This document shows, piece after piece, positions 23,673-32,974 of a stretch of 64,000 nucleotides of DNA. The stretch is from Streptomyces panaciradicis (GTDB taxonomy: Bacteria; Actinomycetota; Actinomycetes; Streptomycetales; Streptomycetaceae): the NCBI RefSeq assembly GCF_023516615.1, contig NZ_JAMGBF010000063.1, forward strand, positions 30,259 through 94,258, in the 5' to 3' direction. Each line of letters opens with the position of its first letter. Within the stretch, counting starts at the first letter, position 1. The notes under the pieces are model-generated. The model had not been told where the DNA came from. It searched no databases and saw only the letters and a program-made list of their open reading frames with translations. Both the position numbers and the translations under genes were made by a program.

Positions 23673-26576
23673 ATGAACGCGCGGCTCGCTCTTCTCGGCA
23701 CGGTGGCTCCCGGAGTCACGGAGAGCGAGGTGTTCCGGCTGGCGCTCCAGCACGCGGTCGGTGAGCTGGGCGCTCTCGGCGGCGTCGTCCATCTGCGCGG
23801 CCCGATGTCCGCGCTGCGCCTGGTGTCCTCCGTCGGCCTTCCGGCCCCTCTGATCCGCCCGTGGGAGATCGTCGACCAGGAGGGCCCGCTCGCCCCGGCT
23901 CGCGCACTGCGGCAGGGCGGCGGTGTCTGGGTACCGCTGGAGTCCGCGGCCTCCCGGCCGCCGCAGGAGTGGCCCGGTACCGGTCACGCCGCCCTCCCCC
24001 TGTTCAGCGGGAGCCGCGGCATCGGCGCCCTGACGGTCCTGACGGGTGAGCGGGGTGCGCCCACACCGGAGCAGTGGGAGTTCCTGCGGGCCCTGGTCGC
24101 CTGGGCCGAGGACCGCATGGCCAAGGCTCCGCCGCCGAGCGGGCCCGACCGGCCCGAGCTGACCGGCGAGGGTCTGCGGGACGCCCTGAAGGAGGTGCGG
24201 GTCGGCTCCTGGGACTGGGACATCCGCACCGGCGCCCTGATCTGGGACGAGGCGGCGCTGGAGCTGTACGGCACCCGGCCGGCCGAGTTCACGGGCCGGA
24301 TCGAGAACTGGATGCGGATCGTCCACCCCGACGACCTGGCCCCGACGCTGGCGGCCGCCCAGCGGGCCATCGCCGACGGCACGGTCTACGAGGCCGAGTA
24401 CCGGGTACGGCGCCTGGACGGCACGTACGGCTGGACCCAGGCCCGCGGCCGGGCGACGTACGACGAACGCGGCGAGCCGCTGCGGATGGTCGGCGTGGGC
24501 TGGGAGAGCAACGAGTCGCGGCGGACCCGGGACGCGCTCAGCAGGGCCCTGCGGCACATGAGCGACGGCTTCCTCGCGGTGGACGACCAGTGGCGGATCA
24601 CCTTCGCCAACCTGGAGGCCGAGCGGCTGCTGGGCTTCTCCGAGGAGCAGATGTTCGGCCGTCTGCTGTGGGCCCTGCCCTCCGTCCGCCGGATACCCGG
24701 CCTCAAGGCCCGCTGTCTGCGGGCCGCCGCCGAGGAGAGGCCGGCCGGCTTCGACGTGCACCTGCCGGAGACCGGGCAGCGGTTCCACCTGCGGCTGGTG
24801 CCCGGGCCGGACGGGCGCACGCTGTACTTCCAGGACGTCACCGAGAAGCGGCGGCTGACGGAGGAGCGCCAGTCGGCCGAGCGGTCCGCCTCCGAACGCG
24901 CCCTGCGCATCGCCGAGTTGACGGCGGAGCTCGCCAAGGCGACGACCTCCCAGGACGTGGTGGACGCGGTGGCCACACGCGTGCTGCCGCCGTTCGCCGC
25001 GACCGGGCTCATGGTGCAGGTCATCGAGGGCGACCGGCTCCACCACGTCGGGGCCGTCGGCTACCCGGACGACTTCCTCGCTTCCGTCGACGGCCGTCTC
25101 CGCTCGCCCATGGACCCCGGCTGGGACCCGGCCGAGTCCGACACCCCGCTGTTCCTGTCCTCCGTCGAGGAGTTCGTCACGCGCTACCCGGACATGGCCG
25201 ACCTGCCGGGGCGGGCCGGCAAGCAGTCCTGGGCGTTCCTGCCGCTGACCGCGTCCGGGAACACCTTCGGCGTGTGCATCCTGTCCTTCGACCGGCCGCG
25301 GCGGCTCACCGACGAGGAGCGCGCGCTGCTGACCACGATCAGCGCGCTGGTGGCACAGTCCCTGGAGCGGGCCCGGCTCTACGACGCCGAGCACACCCGG
25401 TCCCGCGAACTACAGCGCAGCCTGCTCCCCCAGGAGCTGCCCGACCTGCCCGCGTGCACGGCCGCCGCCCGCTACCTCCCCGCCGGGCAGGGCGCCGACG
25501 TGGGCGGCGACTGGTACGACATCATCCCGCTGTCCGGTGGGCAGGTGGCGCTGGTCGTCGGCGACGTCATGGGCCACGGCCTGCCGGAGGCGGCCACCAT
25601 GGGCCGGCTGCGCACCGCCGTGCACACCCTGGCCGACCTCGAACTGCCGCCGGGCGAGATCCTGGGCCACCTCAACGACATCGTCGCCGGGATGGGCGAG
25701 GCGTCGTACGCCACCTGCCTGTACGCCCTCTACGACTCCACCACCGGGCGCTGCTCGGTGGCCCGCGCCGGGCATCCGCCGCCCGCCCTGGTGCGTCCCG
25801 ACGGCACCGTGCACTTCCCCGAGCCGGACGCCGATCCGCCGCTGGGGGCCGCGGAACCGCCCTTCGAGACGATCGAGCTGCAGGTGCCCGAGGGCAGCCT
25901 TCTGGTGCTGTACACCGACGGCCTGGTCGAGTCGGCGAAGCGGGAGATCGACGAGGGTATGGCGGAACTGGCCCGGCTGCTGGGCACCGCCCACCGGGAC
26001 GGCACGGCCATGGATCTGGAGCGGCTGTGCGACACACTGACGGCCGGTCTGCTGCCGACCGCGCAGCAGGCGGCCGACGACGCGGCGTTCCTCGTGGCCC
26101 GGCTGCACGCCCTGCCGGCGGACCGGATGGCCTCCTGGCCGCTGCCCCAGGACCCGCGGGCGGCCGGTCTGGCCCGCCGGCACGTCCGCGAGCAGCTCGC
26201 CGCCTGGGAGCTGGACGACCTGGCCCCCACCACCGAACTCCTGGTCAGCGAGCTCGTCGGCAACGTCGTCCGGCACGCCAGGGGCCCGGTCCGGCTGCGT
26301 CTGCTGTACGGCGCCGAGCTGATCTGCGAGGTCTACGACGGCAGCCAGACGATGCCGCGCATCCGCCGGGCGTCGGAGACCGACGAGGGAGGCCGGGGAC
26401 TGCAGCTGATCGCGGCGCTGACCGGCCGGTGGGGTGCGCGCTACACCCCGACCGGGAAGTGCATCTGGGCCGAGCAGCCGCTGTCCGCCCCCGGCGGACA
26501 GGGCGAGCGGTCACTCGACGCGACGGAGCTGCTGTTCCTGGACGCGGCCGGCCTCGACGGCGACTGGGACGCCTGA
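23673..26576 (+). CDS. PAS/GAF sensor PP2C phosphatase with C-terminal HATPase domain
   Basis: Large signalling protein of 967 residues. Domains in order: a GAF-like N-terminal region (about 10-150), a PAS domain (about 170-285) with its PAC-like RLDGTYGWTQARGRA, a second PAS (about 290-390), a GAF domain (about 415-565), a SpoIIE-type PP2C phosphatase (about 580-795) with metal-binding GADVGGDWYD, VVGDVMGHG and VLYTDGLVES, and an RsbW-like HATPase domain (about 840-955) with the N-box ELVGNVVRHA and GGRGLQLI. This layout suits a partner-switching regulator that dephosphorylates an anti-anti-sigma factor and may also phosphorylate it. No sigma or anti-anti-sigma gene is adjacent. The start is ATG 23673 with a poor ribosome site. 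Confidence 0.92.
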   Translation: MNARLALLGTVAPGVTESEVFRLALQHAVGELGALGGVVHLRGPMSALRLVSSVGLPAPLIRPWEIVDQEGPLAPARALRQGGGVWVPLESAASRPPQEWPGTGHAALPLFSGSRGIGALTVLTGERGAPTPEQWEFLRALVAWAEDRMAKAPPPSGPDRPELTGEGLRDALKEVRVGSWDWDIRTGALIWDEAALELYGTRPAEFTGRIENWMRIVHPDDLAPTLAAAQRAIADGTVYEAEYRVRRLDGTYGWTQARGRATYDERGEPLRMVGVGWESNESRRTRDALSRALRHMSDGFLAVDDQWRITFANLEAERLLGFSEEQMFGRLLWALPSVRRIPGLKARCLRAAAEERPAGFDVHLPETGQRFHLRLVPGPDGRTLYFQDVTEKRRLTEERQSAERSASERALRIAELTAELAKATTSQDVVDAVATRVLPPFAATGLMVQVIEGDRLHHVGAVGYPDDFLASVDGRLRSPMDPGWDPAESDTPLFLSSVEEFVTRYPDMADLPGRAGKQSWAFLPLTASGNTFGVCILSFDRPRRLTDEERALLTTISALVAQSLERARLYDAEHTRSRELQRSLLPQELPDLPACTAAARYLPAGQGADVGGDWYDIIPLSGGQVALVVGDVMGHGLPEAATMGRLRTAVHTLADLELPPGEILGHLNDIVAGMGEASYATCLYALYDSTTGRCSVARAGHPPPALVRPDGTVHFPEPDADPPLGAAEPPFETIELQVPEGSLLVLYTDGLVESAKREIDEGMAELARLLGTAHRDGTAMDLERLCDTLTAGLLPTAQQAADDAAFLVARLHALPADRMASWPLPQDPRAAGLARRHVREQLAAWELDDLAPTTELLVSELVGNVVRHARGPVRLRLLYGAELICEVYDGSQTMPRIRRASETDEGGRGLQLIAALTGRWGARYTPTGKCIWAEQPLSAPGGQGERSLDATELLFLDAAGLDGDWDA

Positions 26577-26592
26577 TCCTGAACCCCGCGGC

Positions 26593-26997
26593 TCACTGAC
26601 CGTCCGGTGTCCAGCCCTGCCGCCGCAGCACCCCGGACACGTCCGGCGCCCGGTAGTGCTCGCCTTTGAGGACCTTGCCGTCGGCGCGGCGGGCGACGCT
26701 GCCGTCGGGGCCCAGCTTGGTCATGTTGGAGCGGTGGATCTCGGCGATGACCGCGTCGAGGTCGATGCTGTGCACCAGGGCCGTGCCGTAGGCCACGTAG
26801 ACCACGTCGGCCAGTTCGTGGGCGAGCCGGTCGAGGGGTCCGGTCACCGCGACCTCGGCGACCTCCGCGGCCTCCTCGGCCAGCAGCTCGCCGCGGTGGG
26901 CGGCGAGCGCGGGCGACACCTCGGTGGGCGTGGTGCGGGCGTCCAGGCCGAAGGCGAGGTGGAACCGGCGGACCAGGTCGGCGGGCGATGAGCTCAT
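26593..26997 (-). CDS. MazG-like nucleotide pyrophosphohydrolase
   Basis: All-alpha NTP/NDP pyrophosphohydrolase-like protein of 134 residues. The metal-binding residues appear as ELLAEEAAEVAE (ExxE type) and ELADVVYVAYGTAL (ExxD). A C-terminal segment (RSNMTKLGPDGS, DGKVLKGEHYRAPDV) matches phage- and actinobacterial-type MazG-like proteins. The start is ATG 26997; an upstream in-frame start at 27030 is less likely. Only 16 bp separate its stop from that of the convergent PP2C gene. The substrate (damaged or modified dNTP) is inferred from the family. Confidence 0.82.
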   Translation of the reverse strand: MSSSPADLVRRFHLAFGLDARTTPTEVSPALAAHRGELLAEEAAEVAEVAVTGPLDRLAHELADVVYVAYGTALVHSIDLDAVIAEIHRSNMTKLGPDGSVARRADGKVLKGEHYRAPDVSGVLRRQGWTPDGQ

Positions 26998-27092
26998 ACG
27001 GCGACTGTAGCGATCGCCACTGACGGTCACGTCCGCTCCTGCGCCGGCTCCGCCCTGGTCAGCAGCGCGTCCCGGCTGGCAGGATCGCCCGC

Positions 27093-28091
27093 ATGTCCCA
27101 CGTCTTCCACCGCATCGGCAGGCACCGCGCCCTGCAGGGCGCGGCCGCCGGCCTCGTCGTCCTCGGGCTGCTGCTGTGGTGGCTGCTGCCGCTGGGCGAG
27201 GACCCGCCGAGCGGGACGATCAAGTTCAGCACCGGCGCGGAGGCCGGGGTCTACCAGCAGTACGGCGGGCTGCTGAGCAACGCGTTCGACCGGGACATGC
27301 CGCGGCTCAAGGTGCGGCTGCAGACCAGTGACGGCTCGCAGCAGAACGTCCGGCGGGTGGCGACCGGCGTCTCGGACTTCACGATCGCCCAGGCCGACGC
27401 GGTGGAGACCTACGAACTCGGCCACGGGCCGGGGGCGGCCCGGCTGCGCGGTGTCGCGAGGCTGTACGACGACTACGTCCAGCTCGTCGTGCCCCGCGAC
27501 TCCCCCGTCAGGTCGGTCGCGGACCTGCGGGGCAGGAAGGTGGCGATAGGGCCGCCCCGCTCGGGCGTACGGCTGATCGCCGAACGCGTGCTGAAGGCGG
27601 CGGGCATCGACGCGCGCAAGGACATCACCCCCTTCGCCGATGGCATCGACGAGGGACCCGAGAAGCTGAAGAAGCGGGACATCGACGCCTTCTTCTGGTC
27701 GGGCGGAGTCCCCACGAAGGGCCTGGCGAAGCTGGCCGACGGCCTCACCTTCCGGTTCGTGCCCATCAGGGCCGATCTCGTCGCCAAGCTGCACGCCCAG
27801 GGCGGCGCCGCCCGCTACTACCGCGCCACCAACATGCCGGAGTCGGCCTATCCCAGCATCCAGAACGGGATCGCCGTGCCGACCATCGCGGTCGCCAACC
27901 TCCTGGTGACGCGCGACGACGTGGACACCCGGCTCACCGAGTGGGTGACCCGCACCGTGATCAAGAGCCGGGACGTCATCGGCAAGGAGGTCCACTCCGC
28001 ACAGCTCGTGGACCTGCGCACCGCGATCTACACCGATCCGCTGCCGCTGCAGGAGGGCGCCCGGCGCTACTACCGCTCGGTCAAGCCGTAG
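27093..28091 (+). CDS. TAXI-family extracytoplasmic solute-binding protein (orphan)
   Basis: TRAP-associated extracytoplasmic immunogenic (TAXI) binding protein of 332 residues. A single N-terminal hydrophobic segment (about 15-33) is an uncleaved anchor or signal peptide. The TAXI fold shows IKFSTGAEAGVYQQYGGLL, VRRVATGVSDFTIAQAD, DLRGRKVAIGPPRSGVRLIAE, DIDAFFWSGGVPTKGL and AYPSIQNGIAVPTIAVANLLV. TAXI proteins normally feed TRAP transporter membrane subunits; no such permease is nearby. The gene is convergent with gluK, overlapping its stop by 11 bp. A Thermus TAXI homologue is known to bind glutamate or glutamine, which fits the neighbouring glutamate system. Confidence 0.88.
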   Translation: MSHVFHRIGRHRALQGAAAGLVVLGLLLWWLLPLGEDPPSGTIKFSTGAEAGVYQQYGGLLSNAFDRDMPRLKVRLQTSDGSQQNVRRVATGVSDFTIAQADAVETYELGHGPGAARLRGVARLYDDYVQLVVPRDSPVRSVADLRGRKVAIGPPRSGVRLIAERVLKAAGIDARKDITPFADGIDEGPEKLKKRDIDAFFWSGGVPTKGLAKLADGLTFRFVPIRADLVAKLHAQGGAARYYRATNMPESAYPSIQNGIAVPTIAVANLLVTRDDVDTRLTEWVTRTVIKSRDVIGKEVHSAQLVDLRTAIYTDPLPLQEGARRYYRSVKP

Positions 28092-29484
28092 GGCCGTTCC
28101 TCGGCACCGACACCGTCACCGTCAGTCCGTGCGGCTCGTGGTGGTCGTAGGAGATCGAGCCGCCGCCCGCCTCGAGCAGGGCGCGCGAGATGGACAGGCC
28201 GAGGCCGGAGCCCTTGATGTTCTGGTGGCGGCCGCTGCGCCAGAAGCGGTCGCCGACGCGGGCGAGTTCCTCGTCGGTCAGGCCCGGGCCGTGGTCGCTG
28301 ACGACGACGGTCGAGGTGCTGCCGTTCGAGGCGACCTTCACCTCCACGCCCTGGTCCTCCGGCGTGAACTTCAGCGCGTTGTCGATCACCGCGTCCAGGG
28401 CGCTGGAGAGGGTGACCGGGTCGGCCCAGGCGGTGGTCGGCGGGCAGTCGCCCACCAGATGCACGCCCTTGGCCTCGGCGGTCGGGGTCCAGGCGGCGAC
28501 GCGCTCGGCGGTCAGCGCGCCGATGTCGGTGACCCTCAGGTCGGCCTCGGTGTGCTCGGCCAGGGCCAGGTCGAGCAGGTCGTCGAGGACCTCGGCGAGG
28601 CGCTTGCCCTCGGTGCGGACCGAGGCGATCTCCTCGTTGTCCTCCGGCAGTTCGAGCGCGAGCAGTTCGATGCGCAGCAGCAGCGCCGAGAGCGGGTTGC
28701 GCAACTGGTGCGAGGCGTCGGCGACGAAGGCGCGCTGCTGCTCCAGCACGTCCTCGACGTTGTCCGCCATCTCGTTGAACGCCCGGGACAGCCGCCTGAG
28801 TTCCGGCGGACCGCCGGCGGCCGCGACCCGGGACTTCAGCCGCCCGCTGGCGATTTCGTGCGCCGTGGCGTCGAGGACCCGCACGGGCTTGAGCACCCAG
28901 CCGGTCAGCCGCAGGGCGGCGCCGACGGCCAGCAGCATCGCGGCGATCTCGCCCGCGCCGATGATCAGCCAGCCGTGCAGGATCCGCGAACGCAGCGGCC
29001 CCGTGGGCGAGTCGGTGACGACGACCGCGACGACGTCGCCGTCCCGGATGACCGGCGAGGCGACGACGAGACGGTGGCGCTGCCAGGGCCACACCTGTTT
29101 CGGGTCGTGGCTGCGGCGGCTGAGCTTCGCCTCGTCGAACGCGTCGCGCACTTCCCCGGAGCTGGGCAGGAAGAAGTCCGACGGCGCCTTGGCCATGGGG
29201 ATGTCGGTGCGGCAGAACACCCCGGCGCGGATGCCGTAGACGCCGTAGTAGTTGGTGAGTTCGCTGCCCAGGGTCTGCAGGCGTTCGTCCGTGGAGGTCC
29301 GCGTCGAGCTGCAGGCGTCGGTGACGAACTGGGCGAGGGCAGCGAAACGCGCGGTGTCGTCGATCCGGTCGACGACCACCTTCTGCTGCTGGGCCGCGGC
29401 GACGCTCACGGCGAGCGGGATGCCGAGCGCGAGCAGCACGGCCGCCATCAGGACGATGAGCAGCGGGAGGAGTCGGGTACGCAC
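28081..29484 (-). CDS. gluK: Sensor histidine kinase GluK
   Basis: Membrane sensor kinase of 467 residues, expected to be the glutamate sensor GluK of S. coelicolor by position beside gluABCD. Helix 1 is 5-30, the extracytoplasmic sensor about 31-168, helix 2 about 169-195 and HAMP about 195-250. The HisKA box has the phospho-acceptor His259 (FVADASHQLRNPLS), and the HATPase domain shows DNALKFT, DHGPGLT and GSGLGLSI. The start is GTG 29484, 9 bp after gluR, without a clear ribosome site, so translation is probably coupled. Its 3' end overlaps the convergent TAXI gene. Confidence 0.92.
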   Translation of the reverse strand: MRTRLLPLLIVLMAAVLLALGIPLAVSVAAAQQQKVVVDRIDDTARFAALAQFVTDACSSTRTSTDERLQTLGSELTNYYGVYGIRAGVFCRTDIPMAKAPSDFFLPSSGEVRDAFDEAKLSRRSHDPKQVWPWQRHRLVVASPVIRDGDVVAVVVTDSPTGPLRSRILHGWLIIGAGEIAAMLLAVGAALRLTGWVLKPVRVLDATAHEIASGRLKSRVAAAGGPPELRRLSRAFNEMADNVEDVLEQQRAFVADASHQLRNPLSALLLRIELLALELPEDNEEIASVRTEGKRLAEVLDDLLDLALAEHTEADLRVTDIGALTAERVAAWTPTAEAKGVHLVGDCPPTTAWADPVTLSSALDAVIDNALKFTPEDQGVEVKVASNGSTSTVVVSDHGPGLTDEELARVGDRFWRSGRHQNIKGSGLGLSISRALLEAGGGSISYDHHEPHGLTVTVSVPRNGPTA

Positions 29485-29493
29485 CCGTGCACG

Positions 29494-30180
29494 CTACGGG
29501 GAGGGGGCGACGAGCCGGTAGCCGACGCCGCGTACGGTCTCGATCAGGGCCGGCATGCGCAGCTTGGCGCGCAGGGAGGCGACGTGCACCTCCAGGGTGC
29601 GTCCGGTCCCCTCCCAACTGGTGCGCCACACCTCGCTGATGATCTGCTCCCGGCGGAAGACCACCCCGGGGCGCTGCGCGAGCAGGGCGAGCAGGTCGAA
29701 CTCCTTGCGGGTCAGCTGCACGACCGAACCGTCGACGGTGACCTGGCGCGTGGGCAGCTCGATGAGCACCGCACCGAGGCGCAGCGTGCTGTCCTCGCCG
29801 GAGGCGGCGTCCTCGTGGACGGTGCGCCGGCTGACGGCGTGGATCCGGGCGAGCAGTTCTCCGGTGTCGTACGGCTTGACCACGTAGTCGTCGGCGCCGA
29901 GGTTGAGGCCGTGGATGCGGGAGCGGACGTCGGAGCGGGCGGTGACCATGATCACCGGGGTGCTGGTGCGCTTGCGGATCTTGCCGCACACCTCGTAGCC
30001 GTCCTGGTCGGGAAGGCCGAGGTCGAGCAGGACGACACCGAAGCCGGCGCCTTCCGGGACCAGCGCCTGAAGGGCCTCCTCGCCGCTGCGCGCGTGCGTG
30101 ACGTCGAAGCCATGCCGTGCCAGAACCGCCGAGAGTGCGGCGGCGACATGGTTGTCGTCCTCGACGAGGAGCAGTCTCAT
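29494..30180 (-). CDS. gluR: OmpR-type response regulator GluR
   Basis: Response regulator of 228 residues. The receiver domain has acidic residues at 8-9 (VEDDN), phospho-acceptor Asp53 (VVLLDLGLPDQDG) and a conserved Lys in VVKPYDTGEL. The C-terminal winged helix (about 130-225) has LTRKEFDLLALLAQRPG and GRTLEVHVASLRAKL. The start is ATG 30180. It is divergent from gluABCD with 286 bp between; in S. coelicolor GluR is reported to activate gluABCD in response to glutamate. It precedes gluK. Confidence 0.93.
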   Translation of the reverse strand: MRLLLVEDDNHVAAALSAVLARHGFDVTHARSGEEALQALVPEGAGFGVVLLDLGLPDQDGYEVCGKIRKRTSTPVIMVTARSDVRSRIHGLNLGADDYVVKPYDTGELLARIHAVSRRTVHEDAASGEDSTLRLGAVLIELPTRQVTVDGSVVQLTRKEFDLLALLAQRPGVVFRREQIISEVWRTSWEGTGRTLEVHVASLRAKLRMPALIETVRGVGYRLVAPSP

Positions 30181-30301
30181 CCGGGCCCCCTTCGGTTCAT
30201 CGGCCGTACGAACAGGATGGATAGGAACGCGCGCCCGTACGCGCGTGCGTCAAGGCAGTCACGCTGATGGACGAGGACGCAGTCAAGTGGGTTCCGGTTG
30301 C

Positions 30302-30399
30302 GCCGGGCTTTAGTTACCCGGCCGATATGCGCCCTGCTCCAAGTGCTACGACACGTGTCCGATTGCTATCGGATCGTGATGCTCAGATTCCCCTCAGAT
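30302..30399 (+). promoter_or_regulatory. Candidate GluR operator region before gluA
   Basis: Structured sites cluster in the gluR-gluA gap: an inverted repeat GCCGGG-N9-CCCGGC (30302-30322), a perfect palindrome GACACGTGTC (30350-30359), an inverted repeat CCGAT-TGCT-ATCGG (30359-30372), and a direct repeat CTCAGAT at 30382 and 30393. The direct-repeat period is 11 bp, the usual phasing for OmpR-family binding. Which of them binds GluR is not known from sequence. Confidence 0.5.
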
Positions 30400-30466
30400 G
30401 TAATGACGCTGGTGGAACGGGGTCACTACTGTCCTCCGAAACCGAGGAGGACGGAGCCCGATAGCG

Positions 30467-31243
<777 letters not shown>

Positions 31244-31334
31244 CGGTCCGCCCCTGCGCACACGACGGCCCTCCGCATACGACGGCCCTTCTCTCCCACG
31301 GCCTTTCTCTCTTCACCAGCCAAAGGATGTTCAT

Positions 31335-32177
31335 ATGAAGCTCCGCAAGGTCACCGCCGCCTCGGCCGCCGTCCTCGCCCTCGCCGTGGCCGCCACGGCT
31401 TGTGGGTCCAGCAACGACGACGGCGGTTCCTCCGGCTCCGGCGGCGGCAAGAAGATCAAGATCGGCATCAAGTTCGACCAGCCCGGTCTCGGCCTGAAGG
31501 AGCCCAACGGCTCCTACTCCGGCTTCGACGTGGACGTGGCGACGTATGTGGCGGGCAAGCTCGGTTACAAGCCCAGCCAGATCGAGTGGGTCGAGACCAA
31601 GAGCGCCGACCGTGAGAACGCGCTGCAGCGCGGGGACGTCAAGTTCATCGCGGCCACGTACTCGATCACCGACGAGCGCAAGCAGAAGGTCGACTTCGCC
31701 GGCCCGTACTTCCTGGCCCACCAGGACCTGCTGGTCAAGAAGGACGCCACGATCACCAAGGGCACGGACCTCAACGGCAAGAAGCTGTGCTCCGTGACGG
31801 GCTCCACCTCGGCGCAGAACATCCAGAAGACGATCGCCCCGAAGGCCAACCTGAAGGAGAACAGCGGCTACTCGGAGTGCGTCGCCAGCCTCCAGAGCGG
31901 GGCCGTGGACGCGCTGACCACCGACGACTCGATCCTCGCGGGCTACGCGGCGCAGGACAAGTACAAGGGCCAGTTCAAGCTCGCCGGGCTCAAGCTCAGC
32001 AACGAGAACTACGGCATCGGCGTGAAGAAGGGTGACACCGCCACCCTCAACAAGATCAACGACGCCCTCAAGAGCATGGTCAGCGACGGCACCTGGGAGA
32101 AGGACGTCAAGAAGAACTTCGGCCCGGCCCAGTACCAGTACGAGCCGGCGCCGAAGATCGGCCAGATCGTCAAGTAA
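31335..32177 (+). CDS. gluB: Glutamate-binding lipoprotein GluB
   Basis: Extracytoplasmic substrate-binding lipoprotein of the importer; 280 residues. A signal peptide of 22 residues ends ATAC with Cys23, then a Gly/Ser linker. The type II binding fold (SBP family 3) has IGIKFDQPGLGLKEPNGSYS, GFDVDVATYVAGKLGY, FIAATYSITDERKQKVDFAGPY and TDDSILAGYA. The start is ATG 31335, 8 nt after AAAGGA. A strong hairpin follows the gene before gluC. Confidence 0.95.
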   Translation: MKLRKVTAASAAVLALAVAATACGSSNDDGGSSGSGGGKKIKIGIKFDQPGLGLKEPNGSYSGFDVDVATYVAGKLGYKPSQIEWVETKSADRENALQRGDVKFIAATYSITDERKQKVDFAGPYFLAHQDLLVKKDATITKGTDLNGKKLCSVTGSTSAQNIQKTIAPKANLKENSGYSECVASLQSGAVDALTTDDSILAGYAAQDKYKGQFKLAGLKLSNENYGIGVKKGDTATLNKINDALKSMVSDGTWEKDVKKNFGPAQYQYEPAPKIGQIVK

Positions 32178-32213
32178 GGCACGGGCCCGGACCCCCGGCC
32201 CCGCAGGGACCCT

Positions 32214-32255
32214 GGGCGCGCCGCCGCCCGCCGCGATCACGGCGGCGGCGCGCCC
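32214..32255 (+). other. Strong hairpin between gluB and gluC
   Basis: A perfect 15-bp stem (GGGCGCGCCGCCGCC with GGCGGCGGCGCGCCC) around a 12-nt loop lies inside the operon, 37 bp after gluB. Such intra-operon hairpins after a binding-protein gene often protect the upstream mRNA or partly terminate, giving more binding protein than permease. Role inferred. Confidence 0.7.
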
Positions 32256-32308
32256 GGCACAGGGCCTCGCCCTCCTCGTACGCCACACACCCGGAAGCGC
32301 GGGAGATC

Positions 32309-32974
32309 GTGTTCGACTTTCTTCATGGTTATGACGTCCTGGGGGCGTTCTGGATGACGGTGAAACTGACCGTCATCTCCGCCCTGGGCTCCCTGGTCTG
32401 GGGCACTCTCCTGGCGGCGATGCGGGTCAGTCCGGTCCCCCTGATGCGCGGATTCGGCACCGCCTACGTCAACATCGTCCGGAACATCCCCCTGACGGTC
32501 ATCATCGTCTTCAACTCGCTGGGCCTCGCCGACATCTTCGGCGTGACCATGGGCGCGACCGACTTCAAGATCCAGGGCTTCCGGCTGGCGGTGCTCGGTT
32601 TCGTCGCCTACACCGCGGCGTTCGTCTGCGAGGCGGTGCGCTCGGGCATCAACACCGTGCCCCTCGGACAGGCGGAGGCGGCCCGCGCCATCGGGCTGAG
32701 CTTCAGCCAGACCCTGCGCCTCATCGTGCTGCCGCAGGCGTTCCGTTCGGTCATCGGCCCGCTGGCCAACGTCCTGATCGCGCTGACCAAGAACACCACG
32801 GTGGCGGCCGCGATCGGTGTCGCCGAGGCCGCGGCCCTGATGAAGACGATGATCGAGAACGAGGCCCAGACGCTGCTCATCGGCGCGGTCTTCGCCCTCG
32901 GCTTCGTCGTACTGACCCTTCCCACCGGCCTGATCCTGGGCTGGCTGGGCAAGCGACTGGCGGTGAAGCGATGA
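32309..32974 (+). CDS. gluC: Glutamate ABC importer permease GluC
   Basis: Membrane permease of 221 residues with about five hydrophobic segments. The ABC permease (HisM-type) contact loop is seen in EAARAIGLSFSQTLRLIVLPQAFRSVIGPLANV. It starts at GTG 32309 after GGGAG, 131 bp beyond gluB with the hairpin between, and overlaps gluD by 4 bp. It pairs with GluD to form the transmembrane channel. Confidence 0.94.
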   Translation: MFDFLHGYDVLGAFWMTVKLTVISALGSLVWGTLLAAMRVSPVPLMRGFGTAYVNIVRNIPLTVIIVFNSLGLADIFGVTMGATDFKIQGFRLAVLGFVAYTAAFVCEAVRSGINTVPLGQAEAARAIGLSFSQTLRLIVLPQAFRSVIGPLANVLIALTKNTTVAAAIGVAEAAALMKTMIENEAQTLLIGAVFALGFVVLTLPTGLILGWLGKRLAVKR

